Source of the DNA: Orychophragmus violaceus
Lineage: Eukaryota; Streptophyta; Magnoliopsida; Brassicales; Brassicaceae
Reading direction: 5' to 3'
Length of the DNA stretch: 64,000 nucleotides
Assembly (NCBI GenBank): GCA_030180135.1
Contig: CM058232.1
Span: 72,470,016-72,534,015 of the forward strand
Part shown: one piece after another, positions 1 through 11,399 of the stretch
How the letters are laid out: the number at the start of each line of letters is the position of its first letter
Numbering within the stretch: the stretch's first letter is position 1
The notes under the pieces: model-generated
Databases searched by the model: none
What the model saw: the letters and a program-made list of their open reading frames with translations, nothing else
What the model was told of the DNA's origin: nothing
Position numbers and translations under genes: made by a program

Positions 1-75
1 GCGGAGTTTGGTTCCGATTCAAAGTCTGGTAGTGACGGAGAATTCGGGGACCGAATTCCTGTAAGTTGGGAAGAA
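1..75 (+). other. 3' end of a Ty3/gypsy internal region with polypurine tract
   Basis: The stretch ends in a purine-rich run (GTTGGGAAGAA, 65-75) directly before TGTAATACCC. A short inverted GAATTC...GAATTC pair just upstream is the arrangement I recall at the 3' end of plant chromovirus-type gypsy elements, ahead of an LTR starting TGTAA. The rest of the element would lie left of the window. No protein domain is visible in so short a piece. Confidence 0.5.
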
Positions 76-1040
76 TGTAATACCCTGTATCAAGAAATGG
101 TCAACGGGCAGCAGAAAAGTCAACAGAGGGCAGTTTTGTAATTTTGAGAAGTTAAGGGCCATTTTGGTAATTTTACTAAAATATGAGCCGGAAGCTAAGA
201 CGGGCCAAATTTTATTCTTTTTAAAGAAAGAAAACATTTAGAAGATCAAGATTGGTGGAAACGGACCGTAGATGAGTTTTTCGGGTTATCGGGAATGGAA
301 ATCGATAAAACCGACAAAACTTGTAAAATTCATAACGGGAGCTACAGATGTTTGTTTCCGGTGATTCAAATTTATAAATTCGTCTAAGAGCATCTAGAAT
401 CTGGAAATGAGGCTTGGTGGATTGATAGAAGCAGCCAAAGAGTTTTTAAAATATTAAACATAAAACCGGTTTTTTCCGAGAAACAGATACAATGTTCGGG
501 CAAGCAAGAAGACCCTCTGAAGGCCACCAAAAATTATGAAACTTTGACCACAGCTTCATGAGAAGATATAGAAGACATTGTTTAGAGGATTCAGCAAGAT
601 TCAGTGCCTATATTAAGTTATATATTTTAGATCATTAATGGGTGATTAATGACTAAAATTCCAAAATAAATTCAAGGGAGCTTGGACTTGGTTTGGGATG
701 ATTAGAGCTGATGTCTGAAGTCATTATGGACCTAATTCAAGCCCATTTACAAGCTTGTGCCACGAAATTATGCAAGAAAAAAATAAAAAGGGCTTTGTGA
801 GCTAGATTCAATGGATCTCCAAAGGTTGGTGGCCCAAACTCTAGAGGCTTCTTCATGGGCCTTCCAGGTGTAAGAAGGAGGCTAAAGAAGAGTGTTTTTG
901 TACAACAGCTGGAGGGAAGTCGTGGCTTGAGAAGAGGAGGCTTGCTCTCCAAGGTTTCACATGCAAAAGTGTTGATGTGTCATGAGAAGAAAGGGGACAC
1001 TCATGGGACACTTGTCACACCTCAGCACAATGGGTTTTGC

Positions 1041-1048
1041 TATAAATA
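1041..1048 (+). promoter_or_regulatory. TATA box of the long gypsy LTR
   Basis: TATAAATA, followed after about 30-40 bases by a CA-rich start region and a long purine leader. The solo LTR at 48561-58152 has the identical octamer at 49273, also followed by a GA-rich leader. Confidence 0.5.
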
Positions 1049-1077
1049 AGAGGCTTCAGCTCCTTATTTTACACACA

Positions 1078-1375
1078 CAACAAAGAAAAGAAAAGAGAGG
1101 AAGAGAGGAGAAGAGGAGAAGAAGAGCGTAAGAAGAGAGGAGGAGGAGAAGAAGAAGAAGAAGAAGAAGAAGAAGAAGAAGAAGAAGGAGGAGGAGGAAG
1201 AGAAAAAGAAGCCGGAGGAAGAGGAGAAAAAAAAAGAGAGAGAGAAGGAGGAGAGAGAGAGAGGAGAGAGAAAGTAGATAGAGAAAGAAGAGAGAGAAAG
1301 TGGAGAAGAGAGAGAGCCGGAAGAGAGCGAACCGGAGGAAAGAAAAAGAGAACCGGAGGAGAGAGAAGAGATTAT
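1078..1375 (+). repeat. GA-rich low-complexity tract in LTR leader
   Basis: About 300 bases almost purely purine on this strand, built of GAGA, GAAGAA and GAGGA words. It lies directly downstream of the TATA box, so it would be transcribed as the first part of the R/U5 leader. Confidence 0.85.
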
Positions 1376-3534
1376 TCCAGAGGCTCGGTCGGAATCACGA
1401 AGGTCAACGGTATGTTCAAGTACGGGTGTTCGTGACGTTTTGGAATTCGTGTTCGTGTGTTCGGGAGGTTCGGGTTTAGTTCGGGGTCTCGGGAAGCCAT
1501 ATCCGCATCCGTGCCGTTCGTTCCGTCATAAATCACTGTGAGTCGGCTCAAACACCGTAGCTATGCATATATATCGATAAATGGGAAAACCGTAGAATTA
1601 GGAGTGCATACCCGTATGTGATGAATTGAATTGTGAAGTGATTGATTGAATTAACGTTAAACCGGCTAGGGTTAAGATGCATGCTAGACTTAAACGGATT
1701 AAACCTGTTGAGTGCCGTTAGGTTGGTAGTAACATTGTGTGATGCATTCATATAGTCGTTGCATGATTAGGGCCGTATATGCATATATATGTAAGTAAAG
1801 AACGGCACGAAATGAATCTATATACGGGAATTAAGATGAGTTAAAATACGGAAGTTTAACCTGAACAAACGTACAAAATATGAATGGTATCGGGGATTCC
1901 CGAGATTAAATGAATTAAGTTAATGAAAGATGAGACGTCGGGGAGTCTAGTAAGCTACTATCTCTAAACCGACGGATCTGGGAGTTGATTAAAAGATGTT
2001 TAGGAAAGGTTAAGAAATGAGAAGTGTTGTGATTGGTGAGCCGTCTACGGGTTAGCAATCTGCTAATCCAAGGTAGCGGACGTGAATTGGTTAAAAGACA
2101 TTAGAAACCCTAATAGGCCTGTTTGTGTGATGATTGTGTGTTGATTGTGTGATTGTATTTTTGTGTAGTTGTTATTGAGCTTTCTGTGCAGGCCTGTTAG
2201 ATCGTCTCGGTGTTGGGCCGAGCGATCCGTATTGTTACTTAACTCGGTCACGGGACCGGTTAAGATGTGGTGTTGACTCGGTACGGTGCCAAGTCAGAGC
2301 GGTGGTGTGTGTGTGAGTAGACTTGCGGGATGCGGGGTGGAGTTGATTGTTGTTATAGATTGAGATTGATTGCTAGAGTCCAAGCGATTCTGCGTGTTTA
2401 CATTTCTGCACTAGGACTCTAGGGTGCATTAGATCCCGCAAGTCTAGGTGTTTTATAACGTTATGGTACTTCCGACCCGATTGGATCCTCGGGTAGTTCC
2501 CTAACCGGGTCGTGGTGATTCTGGTTATGGTGTTAACCTACTGGGCGACGCCGGTAGTTGTGTAGTCCGGAGAATACGGGGTCATGTCCTAGGGCCGGAC
2601 TGCATGGAAACTTGGGTTATCTAGGGGTAGCCTGAGTCACCGCGTATCGATGGACAGAGAACGGTGTCCTAGTCGTTAGACCTTGTGTGGACGGCTAGGA
2701 GTCGTGGGTTAGTTGCCATATCGGTAACGATGGAAACCCGTGGAAGTTACCAAGATCGTAGGGGCCCAGCGTGGTGTTTTGGTGTAGATGGTAGTGCGCA
2801 GTAGATAGATCGAGTCTCAATCGCGAACATGTGCCGCAGTGCTCCCGATTTCCTCTAATCGCCTTCTCTTTCTTTGAAAATTGATTGTGTGTGGGCTCGA
2901 CACGACGTGGTAGTGCGTGATCGGCTATTTGTTATGCTTGATTGTTATTTTGGGGTTTCAGGCGAGAATCTATAGATGATAGATAGATTAGAAGCCTTAG
3001 TGGGGAGCCGACTCGCTGGGTAATCTTAGATCACTCATTAGACTCTTTTTGTGTGTTTTCAGGTTTAGCGGCGACGGACGCGGGAGGACCTCGGTGTAGT
3101 TTTGGGATTGCTTGTGGCGTGGTTTTGATTCGATGATTTCAGGATTTTCTCTTGGTTCGGCTTGTTGCCAATTTTGTATTGAGCTTTGAGTGTTGTTTGT
3201 TGATTGACGAAATGATTTGTAAAAATTGGCAATTAAACGTTGTACTGAACGTTTAATTACTCAGAAATGAATATGCTTTCCTGATATGGTGTTTAGTCCG
3301 AACCGACACAACTCACGGAAATGGTACAAGGTGTATAACTTGTACTATAGAAGTGAGGATAGCGGAGTCAAGGACGGGTTAGTGCGAGCCTTTGTCTCAA
3401 ACCGATCTGTCTCTGGCTTCGTCCTGTGGCGAACTTTTCCCGTTCGACTTGCTCGGGTTCGATCGGTCATGTTCTTGTTTGATTGTTGACCGGTCAGCTC
3501 GATGGTCAGCGGAGAATAGGAAAGGGGCGCTACA

Positions 3535-4125
3535 CTCTCTCTCATGGCGGTAAAGAAATCTTGATCAAATCCATTGGTCTAGCAATGCCGGTGTATGCTA
3601 TGAGTGTCTTCAAACTTCCAAAAGACCTTTGTGATAAGCTGAAAAGCGTCTTAACACAGTACTGGTGGAGTAGCGGAAACAACCGTAAAAATATCCCATG
3701 GGTAGCTTGGAAAAGGCTATGTCAAAGTAAGGAGAAAGGAGGCTTGGGGTTCCACGGCATTGCTCGTTTCAGTCAATCGTTACTTGGTAAGCAGGCATGT
3801 CGTATATGGAACAATCCCCAATCTCTAGTTGCACAAGTACTAAAGCACCAGTACTTTAAGAACTCATCCTTCCTGGAAAGTACAGTGGGCAGTAGACCCT
3901 CCTATGCGTGGGACAGTATCCTTCACGGGCGGGTGCTCCTGCAACATGGTTTGATGAAGTCTATTGGCCATGGAGAACATACGAGCGTTTGGATGGACAA
4001 ATTGATTATTGACGTACTACCAAGAGCCCCAAAATATCAACCTGACAGTATTCTTGACCTTACACTAAAAGTTTCTGATTAAATGGTTGGTAACACTGGT
4101 CAGTGGAATGCTGGTTTGATTCATC
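3535..4125 (+). pseudogene. LINE reverse transcriptase fragment, 5' part
   Basis: The open frame (3483-4082; element-specific part from about 3535) reads as the segment just after the catalytic palm of plant L1-type LINE reverse transcriptases. Visible words are GGKEILIKS, AMPVYAMS, YWWSSG, WKRLC.SKEKGGLGF and AWDSI. It ends in a stop at 4080-4082, and the upstream RT catalytic part is missing because the gypsy LTR replaces it. The frame is interrupted at 4125 by Copia A and continues beyond 11400. Non-autonomous relic. Confidence 0.85.
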
Positions 4126-4807
4126 TGTTGGGAATGTCCTGAAATCTATTGTACTTGCTCTAAGTGAAAGTCGTATAGTCGAGATGAGACAATCACATAA
4201 CACTAGGTAGTCATAACGCTTTGCTAGAAGCCACTTATGATCAATGAGTTGAGAACTCATTGCTAGTGTTATATGATCCTACAGGGTCACACACCTAAGC
4301 AAACTGGGCGTTAAAGACGAGGTTGATCATTAATGTAATGATCCAGTGAATGCATATTCGATATGCATTCGATATCAATATTCTGGGGCAGTGTCGATCC
4401 TTGCAGTAGTGCATCGATCGATGCAACTCGCGGATTAATCAGATTAATTCGGTTTAATCGTTGGTTAATTCCGTTACGGTTTAAGTCGACATATATAAGA
4501 TATATGGTCGACCTAAACTGATGACTAACCTAATTCACAGCCACCAGAACATAGAAACAAACCTCTCTGGAGATTAGATCTCTGTAAGGCACTAGCATCC
4601 CTGCGGTCCAGTTTGTGTGCGTGTGGATACCAGTAGAGGCGCAGCATTTGAGGCGCTTCGTGATCTCGATTATCTGCTAATACTTCCGCTGCAAATCAAC
4701 AGGTAAACCTGAGATCCCATAGATTCAATTATATGAACCTTAGATTCTAGGCTCGGAATTCAGACTAGGGTTGCTAATCCTGATTAGAACTACTAGAAAT
4801 TCCTTCA
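4126..4807 (+). repeat. 5' LTR of Copia A
   Basis: 682 bp, TG...CA. It contains a GTGTCGATC / GCATCGATCGATGC word pair at 4391-4425 and a palindromic GTCGACATATATAAGATATATGG.. stretch near 4483. Same length as the 3' LTR. Confidence 0.95.
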
Positions 4808-4808
4808 G

Positions 4809-4820
4809 TGGTATCAGAGC
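4809..4820 (+). other. Primer binding site (initiator Met tRNA type)
   Basis: TGGTATCAGAGC starts one base after the LTR end. It is the standard complement of the 3' end of plant initiator-Met tRNA used by Ty1/copia elements. The same site occurs in Copia C, the 58.5-kb copy, Copia E and, inverted, in the TRIM. Confidence 0.9.
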
Positions 4821-4966
4821 TTTAGGGTTCCATTGAATCTGTAGCATGTTGATTAGATTAGTTGAATCTGAATCCGTGTATGGTTGATACAAACTTGCTA
4901 AAATTCGTTTTCATGAAAACCTAGTTTAGGGTTCTGTTTGAAAACGATTTAGGGTCTTTTCGCATG

Positions 4967-5350
4967 GTGTCGATCGATGCCAATCCGGCATCGATCGACA
5001 CAGGGCGAAAACCCGAACAAAATATAGGGTTCAGGGCGAAAACCCGAATAAAACTCAGTTTTCGCCTAGTGTCGATCGACACAAATGTTGTGTCGGTCGA
5101 CACAAACCTCGCTAGATTGATGAATCGGTTCAATTGGATTGGACCGGTTATCGAGCTTGGTTAATAATGGTTGAACTCTGTGAATGGTTTAATTGCGATT
5201 GGTTTGATAAGGTTGGCATCGACCGATGCTAATGTAGCATCGATCGACGCTGACCGGTATTCAAAACCGGATCAATTGGATTGATCGGTTATCGCGGATT
5301 GCTTTTGGTTATCCTGCATCGATCGACACTATAGTAGTGTCGGTCGACAT
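4967..5350 (+). repeat. Array of four stem-loops in the Copia A leader
   Basis: Four dyads lie at 4967-5001, 5069-5103, 5216-5250 and 5316-5350, with arms of 15-16 bases and loops of only 3-5 bases. Arms are built from TGTCGATCGACA or GCATCGATCGATGC words, themselves near-palindromic. The remaining imperfections are mostly U-G pairs if transcribed; hairpin 3 has two A-C mismatches. They sit between PBS and gag, where retrotransposon packaging or translation signals normally lie. The function is not known to me. Confidence 0.85.
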
Positions 5351-5944
5351 CAGATTTGTTGATTAGGTTATTGAACCTGAAATCACAGAACCAAAGCAAG
5401 ATGAATCAATTAATTATAAGAATTAAAACATAATAAAACTGAACGTTTTAAATGGTTCCGTTCCTCAATCAAATATCAAGTGATACTTGATGTCTTTCCA
5501 ATCTTGTCAACTGTCAAGACCCATTTAATTGTGCGACAGACTTGCAGTGCAAGATGTCCACGATTTCATGAGTAAGACAGAGGTAATCGTGTTGATGGAC
5601 TTGCAGTGCAAGACGTCAACAATTACATGACTGAAAGGATTGGTTTACTTGACTGGGCCATCAAAATAGTTTTGGGCTCAGAGACATCAGGTGGATTGGA
5701 CATAAGATGTCAATCCACAACCAAGAGTTATATTGGATATAACTAGCAAAGTTGTTGCTTACCTAGATAGCTAAATTTGGGTGATAGCCAGTGGCTCACT
5801 CAAGTTTAGTGAAGTATGGATCTTGGATCATTATATTCATCTGAGGAAACATTGTTTTGAATATAATGCAAGTTTTCTTAAAAGTTAAGATTTCTCATTT
5901 CTTGAACATCATAACTAAACTTTTTCCTTTCTTTGTTCTCAGCT

Positions 5945-8900
5945 ATGACTAACACTCATAATAACTCTTTCTCCCTGCGATCCGTCCTTGAGAAGGACAA
6001 GTTAAATGGATCGAATTTTCTCGAATGGTATCGGAACTTGAGAATTGTTCTCAAGCAGGAGAAAAGGGACTATGTCCTGGAAACTGTTCTCCCTGAAAAA
6101 CCGAGATCCAATGCTGCACATGCAGAAAGGAGTGCTTGGGATAAGCATTCCAATGATGTGGTCGATGTGAATTGTCTCATGTTGGCTACCATGAACTCGG
6201 ATTTGCAGAAGCAATACGAGAACGTGGAGTCGCCAGTGGAGATGATTACTAGCCTGAAAAGTATATTTCAGGAGCAAGCACGAACTGAGAGATACCAGAC
6301 GGTTAAATCTCTCATTGAATGCAAGCTACCAAAGGACAGTCCGGTCAGTCCTCTTGTCATTAAGATGATGGGTTATATTGATAACCTGGGAAGACTGGAT
6401 TGTCCCATTAGCCAAGAGTTGGCTACTGACATCATTCTGCAGTCACTGCCATCAAGTTATGATCAGTTTGTTATAAACTAGAACATGAACAACTTGACGA
6501 AGACGTTGACTGAACTGCATGGCATGCTCAAGACAGCTGAGCCTAATATCAAGAAGGGCACTCCTAATGTACTTATGGTACAAGGGGGTAAGAAGTTTAA
6601 GAAACTTGGCAAAGACAAGGGAAAGGGCAAGGCAGTCCAGGTTGAGAACCAGGACACGCCTGCGCCAGCCCCGAAGCCCAAGCCGGGCCCATCTGAGACT
6701 GATAAGTGCCATTACTGTAAAGAGCCTGGGCATTGGAAGAGAAATTGCAACAAATTCTTGGAAGAGAAGAAAAAGAAGAAGAAGACTTTCGAGACTTCAT
6801 CTTCAGGTATTTATGTTATAGAAGTAAATGTTACTACTTCTGGTTCTACTTCTTGGGTATTGGATACCGGCTGTGGTGCTCATATTTGTACAAATATGCA
6901 GGGCCTAAGCAACAGTAGGAAGTTGGAAAGGGGACAAGTGGACCTGCGCGTGGGGAATGGAGCAAGAGTTGCTGCATTAGCCGTAGGAACATATAGCTTG
7001 TCTTTACCCTCTGGTTTGGTTTTAAAGCTTAATAATTGCTACTATGTACCTGCTATAAGCAGAAATATTATTTCCATTCCTATTTTGGATGTGGAAGGAT
7101 ATCAGTTTTCAATTAAGAATAAATGTTGTTCTTTTGATTACAATGATATATTTTATGGTAGCAGCCCATTAGAGAATGGGCTTTATGTTTTAAACCAGAC
7201 TGCACCAATCTATAACATTAACACCAAGAGATTCAAATCAAATGACACGAATCAGACTTTTCTTTGGCATTGTCGTTTGGGCCACATAAACGAGAAACGG
7301 ATCCAAAAGCTCCATAGTGATGGGCTTCTGGGCTCATTTGATTATGAATCATGTGAGAAATGTGAATCTTGTTTACTGGGCAAAATGACTAAGGCCCCTT
7401 TCAACAAATCAATGAAAGGGCCAGTGACCTATTGGGCCTTATACATACGGATGTGTGCGGCCCAATGAGCACAAGTGCCAGAGGAAATTTTCGATACTTC
7501 ATTACCTTCACTGATGATTTCAGCAGGTATGGCTATGTCTATCTAATGAGACACAAGTCGGAATCCTTTGAAAAGTTCAAAGAGTTCCAAAATGAAGTAC
7601 AGAATCAACTTGGTAAAAGTATTAAGGCTCTTCGATCAGATCGTGGAGGAGAATACTTAAGCCAAGAATTCAGTGATCATTTAAGAGATTGTGGAATTGT
7701 TTCACAACTCACCCCTCCTGGAACACCACAATGGAATGGCGTGTCTGAGAGGAGGAATCGGACTTTATTAGATATGGTTCGATCAATGATGAGTCTCTCA
7801 ACTCTTCCATTATCCTTTTGGGGATACGCTCTAGAAACGTCTGCGTTTACACTTAATAGGGTTCCGTCAAAATCAGTTGCAAAGACACCACATGAGATGT
7901 GGACTGGAAATGTTCCGAGTTTGTCTTTCCTGAAGATTTGGGGTTGCGAAGCTTATGTTAAGCGATTAATTACAGATAAGCTCGAACCCAAATCTGATAA
8001 GTGCTACTTCGTTGGTTATCCTAAGGAAACCAAGGCATACTACTTTTACAACCAATCCGAGAACAAAGTGTTTGTTGCTCGGAACTGCGTTTTTCTTGAG
8101 AGAGAATTTCTTTCCAAGAGAAACAGTGGGAGTAAAGTACAACTCGAAGAAGTTCGAGAACCGCAGGAAAATGCTCAACCCGTAGAGGAAGAGCAACAGT
8201 TGGATCTACAAAGAGTTGTAGAGACGGCGCCTGTGGAGCCTGAAATTCGCCGATCCGAAAGGATCCGTCACGAACCCGAGAGATATGGATTTCTCGTAAC
8301 CAATTGTCATGATTTGTTGATCATTGACAGTGACGAGCCAGCGAATTTTGAAGAAGCGATGATGAGCCCTGACTCCGAAAAGTGGCTGAAAGCCGCTGAA
8401 TCCGAAATGGGATCCATGTCACAGAACCAAGTATGGACTTTGGTTGATTTACCCGATGGTGCAAGACCCATTGAGTGTAAATGGATTTTCAAGAAGAAAA
8501 TTGATGTGGATGGAAATATTCAGATATATAAAGCAAGGCTAGTGGCAAAAGGTTTCAAAAAAATTCATGGTATTGACTATGAAGAAACCTATTCACCTGT
8601 CGCCATGCTTAAATCCATTCGGATTCTCCTAGCAACAGCTGCTCATTATGATTATGAGATCTGGCAGATGGAAGTGAAAACAGCTTTCCTTAATGGAATT
8701 CTGGAAGAGGATGTGTACATGACACAACCCGAAGGTTTCATCGATCCAAATGCAGCTAGGAAAGTATGCAAACTTCATCGATCCATTTATGTATTGAAGC
8801 AAGCATCTCGGAGTTGGAATCTTCGTTTTGATGAAGCAGTCAAAAAGTTTGATTTCATCAGAAGCGAAGAAGAACCATGTGTTTACAAGAAGACTAGTGG

Positions 8901-9884
8901 GAGCGCAGTTGCATTTCTCGTGTTGTATGTAGATGACATACTTCTTCTCTGAAATGACGTTCCGTTGTTACAGTCTGTTAAGACTTGGCTCGGAAGTTGT
9001 TTTTCAATGAAAGACATGGGAGAAGCCGCATATATTCTTGGAATAAGAATCTATAGAGATAGATTAAACAAGTTGATTGGACTGTGTCAAGACACTTATA
9101 TCGATAAAGTCTTACACAAGTTCAGAATGCAAGATTCCAAGAAGGGCTTCATACCAATGTCTTATGGCATAAGTCTCAGCAAGAAGCAGTGTCCTGAGAC
9201 ACCTGCTGAGCGAGTTCGCATGAGTCGGATTCCCTATGCCTCGGCGTTGGGATCCATCATGTATGCCATGCTCTGTACTCGTCCAGATGTTGCTTGTGCT
9301 TTAAGCATGACGAGTAGATACCAATCGGATCCAGGTGAAAGTCACTGGACAGCAGTCAAGAATATTCTGAAGTATTTGAGAAATACTAAGGATAAATTCT
9401 TGGTGTATGGAGGAAGTGATGAGCAAGGTTCCAGACAGACAAAGATGATTTCCGATCACAATCTTGTTACATCTTCTGCCTAAATGGCGGTGCAGTCAGC
9501 TGGAAGAGTTCCAAGCAGGACACTGTAGCAGATTCCACAACTGAAGCTGAGTACCTCGCTGCTTCTGAAGCGGCAAAGGAGGCTGTTTGGATCAAGAAGT
9601 TCATCACTGAACTTGGTGTGATTCCTAGCATTTCTGAGCCAGTGGCTTTGTATTGTGACAACAATGGAGCCATTGCGCAAGCAAAGGAACCTAGATCACA
9701 CCAGAAATCCAAACACATAGAAAGGCGATATCACCTTATCCGTGATATTGTGAATAGAGGAGATGTGAAGATCAGCAGAGTCCCGACTGATGAGAACGTA
9801 GATGATCCGCTGACCAAGCCCCTCCCAAGGCCTAAGCATGAGTTTCACACTGCTGCTGTAGGCATTAGATTTCTTAAGATATGA
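5945..9884 (+). pseudogene. Copia A gag-pol polyprotein, disrupted
   Basis: Order of domains: gag (5945-6700), CCHC knuckle CHYCKEPGHWKRNC (6708-6749), protease with DTGCG (about 6866), GAG-pre-integrase HCRLGH (about 7270), integrase core (about 7440-7900), reverse transcriptase with YVDD (about 8926) and RNase H (to 9884). The ATG at 5945 follows a leader of about 1.1 kb. Breaks I see: stop TAG at 6479-6481, a 1-base deletion near 7415, TGA at 8950-8952, and a deletion of about 25 bases near 9424 that removes part of RNase H and shifts the frame. Closest relative in the window is Copia C, which serves as reading guide. Not able to encode a working polyprotein. Confidence 0.93.
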
Positions 9885-10712
9885 TCTTGTTTTCAGTGGG
9901 AGTTATATTTGGTTTTTAGTTATGACTTGATGTTCGAAAAACATAATTTAGTTATGTTATATTAATGAAATTGTTTCAGCATTATTTAATTGTGAATAAT
10001 TAAATATATATTGTCCCAAAGTAATTTATGACATTTTATAGGTCATCAAGTATGTGACTTGATCATGAAACCCTATAAGAAACAAATGACATAAATTATA
10101 AATGGTCCCTAGTCGAGGTTGTTAAAATGGGACACTAACAACCACGTGAGACTAGTATGTGAGGTGACTGATGACTATGTTTCATGGAGTCATTTAATAA
10201 GTGTATTAAAGTCAATCACATAGATATGTGTTAGAGAACACATGATCGGATTTGACCCGTTAATGAGAACTCTACAAGATGTTATATGAGTGTCATAAGA
10301 GTTTCTCATTACGACTAAAGAGAGTAGTCCTTAGACCTGAGTTCATCATGTCCTCTCTTATATGGATTGGTTCGTCTTGACTTTGTCAAACGTCAGCCGT
10401 AACTGGTGATCATAAAGACACTGATTAGGCGTATCATGAAATATAAAAGAGACATGGATGGAACAAGATGGGATTTGTACCTACTATATAACAGGAGTTA
10501 AATATCTCTGGGCCTATCGAAGATTTGATACTGGAAATGCGTGGCCGCGCTCAAACGAGGTGATTGTCAGTCGTTTGTTTTATCAGTACAAATCGGGATT
10601 CGATAAACGTGATCTGGCTTAATAAGGATGACACGGTTCTTGCCTTATGCTAGATTGAGATATAGCTACAAAGGGATTAAAGGAATAGATGATTCCAGTA
10701 CAAGTGGGAGAT
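9885..10712 (+). other. Copia A 3' noncoding region and polypurine tract
   Basis: About 830 bases between the pol stop and the 3' LTR without an open frame. It ends in the PPT AGTACAAGTGGGAGAT (10697-10712). Copia C has a region of similar length and the same PPT sequence at the corresponding place. Confidence 0.85.
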
Positions 10713-11394
10713 TGTTGGGAATGTCCTGAAATCTATTGTACTTGCTCTAAGTGAAAGTCGTATAGTCGAGATGAGACAATCACATAACACTAGGTAGTCA
10801 TAACGCTTTGCTAGAAGCCACTTATGATCAATGAGTTGAGAACTCATTGCTACTGTTATATGATCCTACAGGGTCACACACCTAAGCAAACTGGGCGTTA
10901 AAGACGAGGTTGATCATTAATGTAATGATCCAGTGAATGCATATTTGATATGCATTCGATATCAATATTCTGGGGCAGTGTCGATCGTTGCAGTAGTGCA
11001 TCGATCGATGCAACTCGCGGATTAATCAGATTAATTCGGTTTAATCGTTGGTTAATTCAGTTACGGTTTAAGTCGACATATATAAGATATATGGTCGACC
11101 TAAACTGATGACTAACCTAATTCACAGCCACCAGAACATAGAAACAAACCTCTCTGGAGATTAGATCTCTATAAGGCACTAGCATCCCTGCGGTCCAGTT
11201 TGTGTGCGTGTGGATACCAGTAGAGGCGCAGCATTTGAGGCGCTTCGTGATCTCGATTATCTGCTAATACTTCCGCTGCAAATCAACAGGTAAACCTGAG
11301 ATCCCATAGATTCAATTATATGAACCTTAGATTCTAGGCTCGAAATTCAGACTAGGGTTGCTAATCCTGATTAGAACTGCTAGAAATTCCTTCA
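10713..11394 (+). repeat. 3' LTR of Copia A
   Basis: 682 bp, starting directly after the PPT. Differs from the 5' LTR at about seven positions by eye, including one in the TCGATCG word (GATCG here, GATCC at 4396-4400). Confidence 0.95.
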
Positions 11395-11399
11395 TCATC

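Larger units (their letters stand above)
76..3534 (+). repeat. Long 3' LTR of a chromovirus-type (Tekay/Del-like) gypsy element
   Basis: Begins TGTAATACCC and ends GGGGCGCTACA, a TG...CA pair of imperfect inverted termini. A TATA box lies at 1041, followed by a GA-rich leader. Its last 600 bases follow the same order of short matches as the solo LTR ending at 58152: a CTGGGTAA block, a CTCATTA block, then TCCGAAC..ACACAACTC.CGG. At about 3.46 kb it is longer than that solo LTR. The 5 bases after it are CTCTC and belong to a LINE reading frame; the matching 5' copy would be off-window. Bases 230-360 contain a short open frame that I could not match to anything. Confidence 0.5.
4126..11394 (+). 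mobile_element. Ty1/copia retrotransposon A, full length, decayed coding region
   Basis: 7,269 bp with two 682-bp LTRs (TGTTGGGA...CCTTCA), PBS, gag-pol and PPT. The 5-bp TSD TCATC is at 4121-4125 and 11395-11399. It is inserted in the LINE relic. I count about 7 differences between the LTRs by eye (about 1%), so it is older than Copia C at 49.7 kb. A second, partial member of the same family lies at 58546-61172. Confidence 0.95.

Noticed and set aside
200..600. Possible endogenous virus or gene piece (short open frame with WWKRTVDEFFG)
   Set aside because: Too short, interrupted, lies inside what looks like one LTR, and matches no family I can name.
4809..4821. tRNA-like sequences (TGGTATCAGAGC and TGGCGCCGTTGCC)
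   Set aside because: Only primer binding sites next to LTRs; no cloverleaf around them.
6479..6481. TAG between gag and pol of Copia A as a recoding signal
   Set aside because: Copia C has a sense codon there and the element has several other breaks.
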